A model generated the notes under the pieces. It worked only from the letters and a program-made list of their open reading frames with translations, searched no databases and was not told the origin of the DNA. A stretch of DNA of 64,000 bases, from positions 1,736,001 to 1,800,000 of the forward strand of contig JBAIAC010000018.1 in assembly GCA_037349315.1 (NCBI GenBank). The letters are read 5' to 3'. Both the position numbers and the translations under genes were made by a program. Below are positions 44,406 through 54,134 of the stretch, in pieces. The stretch is from Chelydra serpentina (taxonomy: Eukaryota > Chordata > Testudines > Chelydridae). Numbering within the stretch: position 1 is the first letter of the stretch; every line of letters starts with the position of its first letter.

Positions 44406-45805
44406 CTATTTATTTGTAAACGTAATAGCATTACATATCCTTGTTTTTGTTAATCATCAAGAAGAGATTCAAGTTTGATTGAGGGAAATGGATTTCATTT
44501 CAGATTGGTTCTTCTGTCTTGTTTGCCCATTTCAAGTACATACCCCAAGAAGCAGCATGAGGGTGGTATGAATGGAACAAAGTAATAGTGTAATGTAGGA
44601 GCACGAACGGAGAGAATACATACTGGCTGAATTAACTGAAGCATTTGGTGGCATGGACTGTAACCCTGTTACCCTAACTGGATATGCTGAAGTAAATGAT
44701 AAGACAGCATGATTCTAGTGGTTGTAGTTCTGCTAATTAGCCGCATTCAATGTTTAATGATGCTACAAAGAAACTGTACAATCACCCTCCCTGTGCGCAG
44801 TAAAATACGTCTAACTGACACTTAAGCCGGTGCTATATTCAGCTGAGAACCAACTGACAGTGAGCTCTGTGTATATACTGCTTTGCGAATGATTGCAGCC
44901 TTGCTAACCTTTGAAAATCCTTAAGGATTACGGATCTGTTAATCTCTTGATTCAAATGTATAAATCCTGTTAACATTACTGAGAGACATGCATCAAAGAG
45001 AGAATTACTATAGGCCCAAATAAAGCTGAGTCTCTTCCCATGTTAGATTGCATAGTGCAGATTGTTAGGCAGCAGCAGCCAAACGCTCTGTCATTAGCAC
45101 TGAGAATACTAATACTGCATTAATTACTGTTCCCTAACCCCATCATTCATTACCCTATTGCAGTTGATATTCTAGCTATGGCCTGCCCTCCCTTCACACC
45201 AAGTAGCAACACAGAAGGAAATGGAATCTGTTCCCTCTTAAAAGGATGGTATATTAGCTATCCTCCCCTTGCTCTTCCTGGAGTTCAGGAGACACAGTGC
45301 CTCTTAGAGTTCCCACGGAGGCAATACATCTTCACTCCGGCCCCAGCAATCTTCTAAGCATTGCCAGTTGATTGCACCCTTTCCTTTTCCCACTTCTGTG
45401 TGTCTATTTCATCATATCGCTAAAGCGGTTTTCAGTAATCACAGTCGTGCTCACAAGTTATTACGTTAGCAGAGGCAGCAGCAGCAGTGTTACAATAGTG
45501 CACAGAGCCCCCAGTCAGGATCCCTACATAGTAAGCAATTTACAAACACATAGGAAGACAGACTTCCTGCCGAAGAGGCTTACAACCTGAGAATCAAGCT
45601 CAGTGTCGCACAAGAATTTAGGTACACAAAGCTGAGGGCACGTTTTTGAAAATCAATTTTTTTTTCATTATTGGGCACTTTGGGGAAGGAATTCTGAGGA
45701 CTTCTCTCACTGTTTACTCTGTCCTGTCTTTAATTGGGAATTTCTCATTGGCTCCAATAGGAGTTTGCACAAGTAAAAACAAAGTAAAATCTAAGTAAGG
45801 ATGTC
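44406..45805. other. Unique DNA, candidate conserved noncoding block
   Basis: No repeat is recognised. 44740-45180 has mixed composition without simple repeats and several ATTAATTA-type and TAATCTCTTGATT-type motifs. It could be regulatory, but no coding or RNA signal is seen. Confidence 0.4.
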
Positions 45806-46145
45806 GGGGCCCAGACGCCAGCTTCCCAAAGTGCCAGGGGGTGCTTGACCCTGGCTCTGCCCTAGGCCCCACTCCTACTTCACCCCTTCCCCGAGGCCCC
45901 AGCCCGCCTCTTCCTGCCCAGTTATGCCCCCTCCCCATCTCTTCCCCCGAGCGTGCCGTGTCCTCATTCCTCCCCCATCCCTCCCAGCCTCCTGCATGCC
46001 GCAAAACAGCTGTTCGAGGTGGGCGGTAGGCGAGGTAGAGGGAGGTGCTGATCAGTGGGGCCTGTCGGCAGGCAGGAGGCACTGCAGGGGTTCCGGGGAG
46101 CTGATGGAGGGCTGCTGGTGGGTGCTCATGTGTCAGGGCTCAGCT
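45806..46145. mobile_element. GC-rich DNA-transposon-like repeat
   Basis: Compositional island (C-rich then G-rich) starting ggggcccagacgcc and ending ggtgggtgctcatgtgtc. It contains gccgcaaaacagctgttcga, which I recognise from GC-rich turtle hAT-type MITEs. The strand-mirrored open frames are low-complexity translations. Ends and TSD not resolved. Confidence 0.5.
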
Positions 46146-47995
46146 ATTTGACAATATACCTCCATCTTGATTTGTTTACTGGTGTTCGTGTGTGTTTGTG
46201 ATGGACAGTAGCTTCTGACAGTCCATTTGAAGGGTGAGAAATGACTCCATATTTGCATTTTTAATATTCATTATGGAGAAGCTAGATGCCTGTGGTTTTC
46301 AATTGCCTTTCTAGCAGTGGTCAGATGATGAAGACAATCTGTTTAACAAACTGGCATTTAAGATAGCTTTCTCCATATGTTGCGCATTTGCCACTCCATC
46401 TGTTGTGTAATAAAGCCAGCAAAAGCCCAACCTGACCAGCCCCTTAGGTGATCTTGTTCTTCGTTTAAATAAATAAACAAACTCTTTAACCCATTTTATT
46501 TTATTTAGGGTTCAGTATAGCTCTTGATGCCCTGCAATGTAGAGCAGATTGATGGAAACAGATGAAGTTCTTTAAAAGTATATTAAACAGGCTGGCATTC
46601 TCTTTGACTCTTTGTCCTTCACCTCATGTATTCACTCCCATCGATGTGTGTGATGTATATTACTAATGACTTGTAATACGTACAGTTAGCTAGTGCCTTT
46701 TTCATTTAAAAAATGTTTAAGTGAATTACTGCTGGTAACAGGTGCCAGACTGACAGCACTGCAGAGAGAAGTACTCTATCCAGAGACTAAGTATAGCATG
46801 AACAGTGGCAAAGGCAGCTTCTCCCATGCTGCCTCTAATAAGAAAAGAAAAAGCTTTTCTCCAGTCTATAGGTTGGCGCCACTTCTAGAGAGAAGTTCAG
46901 ACTTCTTGCATGCCTTGGCTCACCAATATTCTTTTCTAATAAAACCAGATGTGATGTATGACAACTGATTTGAGCATCCAAACAGGTTAACTTGGTAGGT
47001 TTCTACTGGGCCTGCAGTTCGTGTTGTGATGTTTTAAGATCTGCTTAAATCTCCTTCTGTATCTCTATATATACCACTTCTTTTATATCTCCTTTTATGA
47101 TTTCCCATAGACGTTGATATTGTTATTGAGGGCTGTATGCTGGTAAGCTTAAGCCAAAACCAAACAAAATTGTATTTGTTGTGCTGTTCCAAAACGAAAT
47201 TAAGCTGACGGTGACTTTGTCTATATTTTATTTATATTCAACATTTATGTTGCAATTACAAAAATGGACAAGTAAAAAGTTCCTATTCTGCCTAGTGTTG
47301 CTAGTACAGATGCTTTCTACCCCTGGCATCAAGTAAAAATGATCTTAAGTTGGTGTTTTCCTCAACTTATTACTTATTATGACCTAATTACAAGCCTGTG
47401 CAAGCACATCAATACAACAAAGGTTTGGTTCATAGACTTATTCAGGAAAAAAATTATGCTGGTAGACTGCATGGTTGAAACTCATGTTCTAATTAAAAGT
47501 CGATGGGATTAGTCTGTTAGCTGGATAGAAATTCTGTTTTAAAAATGTACATACTGTACCTTTGTAAAGTAGTTGAAGACCCTCAAATGAAAGCTGCTAT
47601 ATAAGATCAAACCATTATTGTTTATTAGTTATTTAGACAGCAAACCATTTTGAGATTATCTTCCACTAACATTTTTTTCTCAAATTATTAAAAGAATTGT
47701 GTATGCAAGTAGAAGACAGATATTTTTTAATGCTAACAAAAACAAAAGGAAGTTTCTCGTTCATGCATGTCAACTCATGGTCATTTCTGATTAAGTGAAT
47801 GGGAAGCAGGAGCTGCAAACTCTACTGTGTGGGTGTCATCTTTCTGAGTGGCATCTGTACAACGTGTTACCTAACCATCATTTCCAGAATCCAAACTGTT
47901 GGGTATATCTTGGGCAAATTATATTATTTTTTTTGTGCCTTGGTTTTTGCTTCCATAAATTGGAAAGTCTCCCATTGACTTGAATGGACTGAATC
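46146..47995. other. Unique AT-rich DNA, candidate conserved block at its start
   Basis: 46200-46470 lacks repeats and has features of a conserved enhancer (catatttgcatttttaatat, ccatatgttgcgcatttgcc). The rest shows nothing recognisable. A 91-codon frame at 46693-46968 has no homology I can name. Confidence 0.4.
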
Positions 47996-48135
47996 ATACT
48001 TAATCTTTCTGTGTCTCAGTTCACAACCTGCAACATTGCGATAATACTTCTCTAAGTCAAAAGTGCGTCATGAAGATAAATGCATTATTATATGAGAGGC
48101 ACTTGTATATTACTGTGATAGGGATAATAATCTAG
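47996..48135 (+). mobile_element. MIR-like SINE fragment
   Basis: tctttctgtgtctcagttca, then gcgataatacttctc, catgaagataaatgcatta and gaggcacttgtatatta follow the core-to-tail order of MIR-type SINEs. The head is absent. Confidence 0.5.
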
Positions 48136-48784
48136 TAAAGAGGTTGGAATCATCAGAAGAAAGTCATGTAGAAAGAGCAGTGTATTATGATTTCTTCCTG
48201 AGCTGTTTATTTCTTTTGGAAGAAGAAAGAATAGATTTTTGAACTTCCACGAGAATCCATTCCTGAAATGGATTCACTTGTATTGAATTTTATATTTTAT
48301 TTTTATATTTTTAATACACTGGTTCTCCATTTGTGAACAGATGGAATTGTAGTCATCTTGAAATATTAAATGGTAGTCTTCTGTCTTTGACTAAAATACT
48401 TGAAACTTAACTTTTATTGAGCATGGTGAAAGAATGGGAATTGGTTTTCTCAAGGGTTGACAGCAGATTTACTGAAACACGATGTTACAAATCAGGATGC
48501 ATATTATCATGATGAGAGCAGTATAAATGCACAGATAACATGATCAAGTACTACTTCTGAAGGGAACAGCAGAATGCATTGAATAGAGGGAATTAAAAAG
48601 TGGTTACTATTGTACTGCAACTCTATTATGTACCAAGTGTTAAATAAACAAATATCTGGGACAAGCATTAAATAAACACCCATATTTAAGTATCTACAAT
48701 ACAAATTCTGGTTGCAGTTCAACACGTACCTAACGTTGAGTACATTAGTATTCCCAGTGGGAATGGGTGTGTATGACTGTATAA

Positions 48785-49225
48785 AACAATGGCACACCCT
48801 GTAATGCTGTATGGTTTAGATGTATGGGCAATAAAGAGATAGCAGGGTCAATGCATACAGGTGTTTTAGATGAGATGTCTTTGCATCATAAGAGTAGTAG
48901 CATGAAGAGACAGATTTCAAAATGAAAGTAATAAGATGGGAGTCAAAGTCTGTGAAGTGGCTGACCAAATCCAGGAAGCACAACTTCGCTGGTTTGGCTG
49001 CATGCAGAGGATGAATGAAGGGTGAAGATAGTATGACAGGACAGGGTGTTCAGAAAGCAATCCCAAAGAAAGCTAAGGAAGCAATGGATGGATCGCATCA
49101 AAGAATTTAGTAAGCAGGTGGACCTTAGTGCTGCCTCAGACAGATAAAGGTGGCTGGTGCTTGCACAATGACCTGCCCTGACCCCAGTAGATGGGATAAG
49201 AAGGAGAAGAAGGGGTATTCCCAAT
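48785..49225 (+). mobile_element. RTE/endonuclease-RT LINE, C-terminal fragment
   Basis: Plus-strand frames with stops give PVMLYGLDVWA, QIQEAQLRWFGCMQRM, RKQWMDRIKEF and LTPVDGIRRRRRG. This is the diagnostic C-terminal series (LYGSECW, RLRWFGHVxRM, RRW, WDKxRRRRR) of LINEs of the 'craniofacial development protein 2-like' endonuclease-RT type. The 5' part is truncated. A related but more complete LINE lies on the minus strand at 57560-60660. Confidence 0.75.
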
Positions 49226-50402
49226 GGGAGAGTACTCCAAGCAGGACTACTCATGTGCTTAAAGTTAGGCATGGCCTAATTTAAAGTATGTTGTTGAATC
49301 AGGGCCTCTGTTGTTATTATCCTGCTATGCGTCGTCATAAAAGTAGCCTCCATATACAGAAAAGCCCACTTTAAAATTTACAGTTTACTAAGCTTTTTCA
49401 GTACTCTTATACCAAACGAGACCAAGTATAGGTACAACATAGAGAACAAGTACAAAATTACTATACATCAGAAATGAGAAAAGACTTAGATATTTACACA
49501 GGGCTTGGATTCCTATGTATTAAATGCTAAATTCCCAGCACGTGGGTTTTTATGATGTCATTCTGACTGGAGTGGCTCATGAGCATGAGTGCCTACCTCA
49601 GGCCAGACTGTCAAAAACAGAGCAGACACCTCAAACTGGTGGTATGTTCTATCATTCGTTTTCAGCGACCCAGTAACAAATGTGAACTCCTGGATCACTG
49701 CAAGGGTCTCACCATGGAGTCCTAGACAGTGCCCTTAGACCCTCCACTGCCCTTTTTTAAATTACTTGCCAAGCTAAGTAAAAAGGCCCAACTCGGGTTG
49801 GGTTTTTAAAAATGGACTTTTACTTTGTTTTACCCATTTCTCTAAAATGTTCAAGTTCTGGTTTGATGTATTTGGAATAAAACTTTCAAATCACGGATTG
49901 GTTTACTCCCAGATCAGTTTCTTGAAGTGGTTAGTCTATTTGCATTCAGAGAATGGTCTCTCAGATCATCGTGTTTTGTTAGATATTTTACTATTTTGTG
50001 CCTGCAGAACATTCATGGGGTGGGGCTGAGGGTTGTTCACTATCTTATGAGATGGGTCAGTTTCTGACTAACATGCTGTATTCCTGTGGGAAGGATGATC
50101 TAAAACCTCAGACTTCCACATGATCTTGCTCTCTCAGCAACATAATTATGTACTGATTAGTTGTTTTAACACATGGCTACTCCTCCATTCACTGTCTCAT
50201 TGCTATTCAATCCATCTACCTTCAATATGTAGCAGTTAAAAGTTAAAAAAAGAAAAGAAAAAGAGAAGTAAGTTATAATCAAGATTTGTACATTACAAAA
50301 TCAGGATTGTGTTATACGTACTCTCTTCCCATTTCCAACTTCACACACGCACCCCAACCCATCCCACCCCACCCCAATTCTTTACTTGAATATGTAAAGG
50401 GG
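49226..50402. other. Intergenic DNA with a half-hairpin
   Basis: A half copy of the CTGATTCA..ACTACTCATGTGCTTAAAG hairpin lies at 49245-49312. The rest shows nothing apart from an acccca-rich stretch at 50340-50380. Confidence 0.45.
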
Positions 50403-50590
50403 GGAGGGATAGGTCAGTGATTTGAGCATTGGCCTGCTAAACCCAGGGTTGTGAGTTCAATCCTTGAGGGGGCCATTTAGGGATCTGGGTAAAAATCTGT
50501 CAGGGGACAGTACTTGGTCCTGCAGGGGACTGGACTCAATGACCTTTCAAGGTCCTTCCAGTTCTATGAGATAGGCATATCTCCATATAA
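50403..50590 (+). mobile_element. tRNA-related turtle SINE (tortoise Pol III / Cry I type)
   Basis: The Pol III head carries an A box (aggtcagtgatttgagca, about 50411) and a B box (gggttgtgagttcaatcc, about 50447). They are followed by ttgagggggccatttaggga, a tacttggtcctgcaggggac block and the tail tggactcaatgacctttcaa. This order is that of the tortoise Pol III SINE, found in cryptodiran turtles. The tail (50529-50563) is nearly the same as the CR1 3' end at 43438-43474, as expected of a SINE mobilised by CR1. The copy is fairly well preserved and is the strongest taxonomic marker here. Confidence 0.9.
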
Positions 50591-50591
50591 C

Positions 50592-50655
50592 CTAGGCCTT
50601 GATCCTGCAATGAACTCTGGGTAGGTGGTTGTGCAGATATTTAAGTCAGTGGTGC
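50592..50655. repeat. Half hairpin, 'GGCCTTGATCCTGCAATGA' type
   Basis: taggccttgatcctgcaatg followed by a decayed second half (gatatttaagtcagtg). Related piece at 56493-56545. Confidence 0.45.
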
Positions 50656-50809
50656 TCATAGTTGGTGCACAGGCGGATCTTGGCCTTTCATTGCAAACAC
50701 AACAAGGCAGGTACTAGGTGTTTTGCAGTTGTTCATATGGTATTTTGCACACTTTGGGCACTAGGTAGATAATTATAGAGCTTCACATGTGTACAGACTT
50801 GAATTTATC

Positions 50810-51030
50810 ACAGCGCCTTCTTTTGGTAGATGAATATTTATTGTCCTTATTTTACAGAGGGAGAAACTTGTTTCAGGCCACATAGTGATTAAGGCCTTGT
50901 CTACACTACTACAGCAGCATCGATCCCCGGTAAGTGTAGACATGGCCTAAGTGACAGAGCCAGAAAAAAAAATTGTGAAGCTTCCGGCCCTCACTCCCAT
51001 GTTTAGAGCACTAGACCATATTGCCTCTAC
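50810..51030 (-). mobile_element. MIR/Cry-like SINE, minus strand, with a MITE inside
   Basis: On the plus strand it reads tattttacagagggagaaac, ttgtttcaggccacatagtg, then is interrupted at 50891-50948 and resumes gtgacagagccag, cactcccatgtttagagcac and tagaccatattgcctc. That is the reverse complement of tail-to-head order of a tRNA-SINE ('gaggcagcatggtctagtg..'). Confidence 0.7.
50891..50948. mobile_element. 58-bp GTCTACAC MITE inserted in a SINE
   Basis: Ends aaggccttgtctacac and gtgtagacatggcct are inverted repeats with barely 26 bp between them. Flanks tagtgatt and aagtgaca agree at 5 of 8 positions, a plausible aged 8-bp TSD. It is one of the shortest deletion derivatives of this family seen here (compare 62215-62476). 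Confidence 0.75.
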
Positions 51031-51806
51031 ACATATGACTTGAAAATTTAAGTTGGTACTCCCCACACACCCACAGAGGCAACATTTGGAACTGAATGAC
51101 AGAAGCATCTGAAAGTTTTCTGCTACTTGAACAATTTTTAGTGTTAAATGTTCTGAATTTTAAAGCTGTTTTTTTTAATTCATGAGTTTGAAAGGAGAGC
51201 ATTGACTCTGGTGGGAGACCCTCATGGCTAAAAATTTCACAGGGAACTAATGCTAATACTGAAGATAAATACTATGTACAGTTTTCTAAATGTTCCATGC
51301 TGTTTATTAGCTCAGCTTACCTGAGTATACAGCTGAATTCTTAATGTGTTTGAAATTACAATACAGCACTGAGGAAGTTAAGATTTACTAACATGAGTTT
51401 AACTAAGTGGAAAAAATTAAATCAAAGTGAAGTGTGACAAGGTTTTGACAAGTTTTGTGATACAGTTTTTTCAAAAGAAATATTTAAAGCATTTCCTCTA
51501 GGAAAAATATCTTCACTTATTTGAGAATGTTTTGTTTTCCTGAACCTTAATGTTTCTTTTGCTTATCTCGGTTATTTGTTATCCCCAAAACCGTGTGCCG
51601 TATTTCTCATAGCTTGTTCAAAAGAAAGTGTTATGCTAGATTATCATTTCTCCCCTTTCCTGGAAGAAAGGAAGATGGGTATATGTATGCACCTATACAT
51701 GTGTGTGCATATACCTACCTTCTAATTCCTCAGAGCTCTATTGTAATTTCAAACATATTAAGAATTCAGCTGTGCACTCAGGTAAAATGCAGCTAAATTA
51801 TATACA
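51031..51806. other. Unique AT-rich intergenic DNA
   Basis: Nothing recognised. Confidence 0.5.
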
Positions 51807-52383
51807 TCTCCTCCCAGGGCCGGTGCAAGGAAGTTTTGCACCCTAGGTGAAACTTCCTTGCACCAGCCCTGCATCCCCTCCCAGATAACGCCACCCCCCC
51901 CCGTGTCAGCCAGCTCCCCCCCACACCCTGCGGCTCCCCCCTGCCCGTGGCACCCCCCACCCCAGCTCCCGGCTCAGCTGCGGAGGCAGGAAGCAGCCCG
52001 CCGGTGAGCTGCTCCCCCCCACAGCTCCCGGCTCAGCCGCAGAGCCGGGAGGCGCGCCAGCCACGCCCCCGGCTTCCGGCTCAGCCACACAATTACTGAC
52101 CATAATTACACACACATCTGGGAAGGACGCTCGGTCAAAATAGAGATCCCCATCACACACCCATGTGCTAGGGACTTGGGCTGGGAAATCGCTAATCCCA
52201 CTGGAGAGGGGACATCAACTCTCCCCAAGGGGATGCCACTTGGTTTGGATGCAGCCTTTTAAGATCCCATACAAATGAATCCAGTTTCGCAGCCTGGCTC
52301 AGCAGTGTCTGCTTACTGCAAGAGCTTCCCCCCCTCGGGTTGTGCTGGCAGGTATAGAAGATAGCAATGAAAACTCATGTGAT

Positions 52384-52504
52384 TACGGTGACCAGATGTC
52401 CGGATTTTATAGGGACGGTCCCAATATTTGGGGCTTTGTCTTATATAGGCGCCTATTCCACCCCCCCCATTCTGATTTTTCACATTTGCTATCTCGTCAC
52501 CCTA
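52384..52504. mobile_element. 121-bp MITE (TAGGGTGACCAGA ends)
   Basis: Left end tacggtgaccagatgtccgg and right end atctcgtcaccctac are inverted repeats; ggattttatagggacggtcc and ttatataggcgcctattcc are typical of a very common turtle MITE. Flanking catgtgat and catgtgac agree at 7 of 8 positions, fitting an 8-bp hAT-type TSD. It lies inside the 2.3-kb hAT-bounded unit. Confidence 0.85.
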
Positions 52505-52644
52505 CATGTGACTGACAGCTACAGGAATTAAATAGGAAACACACACAAAGGAAGCCTGTCACTCTATCTCTTACATGCACAGCTATCTGTGACACGGGCA
52601 TTTGTACAACAGATCACAACACCTCTTATTAATTTTGGGAACTG

Positions 52645-53291
52645 TAGCGGGGTGGATACCCGTTCCTGCCCTGAGGGGCTGGAAATAGCCCTGGGAGAGG
52701 GCTGAGGCTGAAAGCTGGGCTGATTCAAAGCAGCCACGGCTGTGGCCAGTTTAATCAGGGCCCAGCTGGCCCTTATAAGAGGGCAGTGGGCCTGAAGCAA
52801 ACAGTCTCCCTTTGCTTGTAGAGGGAGAAGAGCTTGGCTGCAGGTACCTAGGGTGGAGCAGCGCTGGGGAAGGCCAGAGGACCTGGGGAGCTCCGGCTTG
52901 AGAAAACCCCAGGCTGTGGCCTAGGGTTAGGCCCATCTAGGTACTGGGGTTGCGGGGGCAACCCACGGGTAGGCCGAGGCAGCAGGTCCAAACCCCCTTT
53001 GCCTGTGATGAGTGGCTTATACTGCAGTCTGCCCCAGGGCGCGGGGGCTAGCTGGTGACTGGCAGTAGCCTATGACTGAGGCGAGGTGGGGATAGTGGGT
53101 TGGGGTTCTCCTGGGGAGGGGAGACCCAGATCTGGGGGTATTGGTAGGGGGCAACACCCCAGTTAAAGGGGCACCGGGTCCTGGGAGGGACTCATGGGCC
53201 CGAGTGGTCAGGCGGATCACCGGCCAGCAGAGGGCGCTCCAGAGGCTGGATGAGCTAATTCCCTGAAGAAACCAGCAGGAGGCGCTGCAGG
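52645..53291 (+). mobile_element. LTR-like block with TATA box
   Basis: Starts tgtagcggggtgg and ends aggaggcgctgca, approximating TGTAGCG..CGCTACA ends. A cccttataagagggcagtgg TATA-type promoter lies at about 52769-52788, giving the plus orientation. The sequence is GC-rich and recognisable in style as a turtle LTR. No internal region or TSD is visible, so it is a probable solo LTR nested in the hAT unit. Confidence 0.55.
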
Positions 53292-53307
53292 GGTGAGTAT
53301 AAAAAGA

Positions 53308-53382
53308 CCCTGGCCCAGATCCTCAGCTTCTGTAAGGGGATGTGATGGGATGGGACTGATGCCAGCTGAGGGTCCGGGCCCA
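53308..53382. repeat. Hairpin MITE, 'GGCCCAGATCCTCAGCT' type
   Basis: The left arm ccctggcccagatcctcagc pairs with the right arm gccagctgagggtccgggcc. It lies directly beside the LTR-like block. Confidence 0.75.
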
Positions 53383-53521
53383 TAGCTCCCCTGCAGCCCC
53401 TTCACTCCCCCAGCATTGGCAGAGCCATTCTGGTAGCCCAAAGATCCCCCCGTAAGCAGCTCCACCCGCTGCGGTCTGGCGGCCTGGGAGAGGGCGAGCT
53501 GCCCGCTGTAGGGCATGGAGA

Positions 53522-53725
53522 CTGCTCGCAGCCCTCCCGCCACAGCCAGCAGGCCAGGTACCGCCAGTACTGCCCGGAGAGGTCGCTCACGGCCTTATCC
53601 GGCGGCACCCCCGGCGCAGCGGCGCTCAGCTCTGCTTCCCTAGGTGCCCGGCTTGGCCCCGCAGTGCCGCACAGCAGTGACCCGAGGCAGCAGAGCAGCA
53701 GCGGGAGCCCAGCCCCATGCGCCAT
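53522..53725 (-). pseudogene. Exon-like fragment with signal-peptide-like leader, minus copy
   Basis: On the minus strand a start in strong context (gccATGG, 53723-53725) opens 68 codons. Residues 2-23 form a hydrophobic leader (PLLLCCLGSLLCG core) like a secretion signal. A linker and the block SDLSGQYWRYLACWLWREGC follow. Homology to the plus copy at 53929-54003 stops at the codons for GCEQ; the frame beyond continues without obvious sense. I do not recognise the protein family. It probably derives from exon 1 of a host gene carried within the transposon, with no promoter or downstream exon evident. Chance GC-rich coding is possible, but the duplicated, in-frame block argues against it. Confidence 0.45.
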
Positions 53726-53928
53726 GGCCCGGAAGGAGGCGGCGAACCAAACTCCCCCAGCACCCCGGCCCGGCGTGGTCACTGTCCGGGCGTGCCCAGC
53801 GCCGAGCTCAGCTGGGAGGCGGGAGGCAGCCACTGCCAGCCGCCTCCCTTCCCCCCCCCCCTGGTTCCCGGCTCAGCCATGGCTGCCTCCTGCCTCCACG
53901 ATGGCCGGGGGCGGGAAGCGAGCTTGGC

Positions 53929-54003
53929 ATGAGCGACATCTCCGAGCAGTACTGGCGGTACCTGGCCTGCCGGCTGTGGCGGGAGGGCTGCAAGCAGCTG
54001 CAG
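53929..54003 (+). pseudogene. Exon-like fragment, plus copy, followed by a splice-donor-like site
   Basis: The plus-strand frame starting at ATG 53929 reads SDISEQYWRYLACRLWREGC and KQLQ, differing from the minus copy at only a few residues (Leu/Ile, Gly/Glu, Trp/Arg, Glu/Lys). Coding sequence ends at ctgcag and is followed at once by ggtgagg, a plausible splice donor. The leader part of the minus copy is not present in frame upstream. The two copies are divergently oriented about 200 bp apart. Family not recognised. Confidence 0.4.
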
Positions 54004-54134
54004 GGTGAGGAGCTGCCTTGTCTCCCTGCCCTAGCACACGGAGATGGGAGGCAGCCGCTCGCCGCCCTCCAAATTCTGGCGCCCTAGGCGACTGCCTAGG
54101 GTCGCCTACTGGGTGCGCCGGCCCTGTCTCCTCC

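Larger units (their letters stand above)
51815..54126. mobile_element. 2.3-kb unit with hAT termini and perfect 8-bp TSD
   Basis: Starts cagggccggtgcaagg and ends gggtgcgccggccctg. Both flanks are tctcctcc (51807-51814 and 54127-54134). Next to the left end a hairpin pairs ggtgcaaggaagttt with aaacttccttgcacc. Within the unit lie a C-rich left part, about 300 bp of ordinary-looking sequence, a 121-bp MITE, an LTR-like block, a short hairpin, and a GC-rich right part with two inverted exon-like copies. No transposase is present. Termini match the CAGGGCCGGC family. The interior is either a set of later insertions or captured DNA; the TSD shows the outer ends moved together. Confidence 0.8.

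Noticed and set aside
46693..46968. 91-codon frame as a small gene
   Set aside because: No start context, no family motif, no splice context; consistent with chance in AT-rich DNA.
53644..54087. 147-codon frame as one complete protein
   Set aside because: Only the segment from about 53929 to 54003 has a related copy; the upstream part is GC-rich low-complexity translation.
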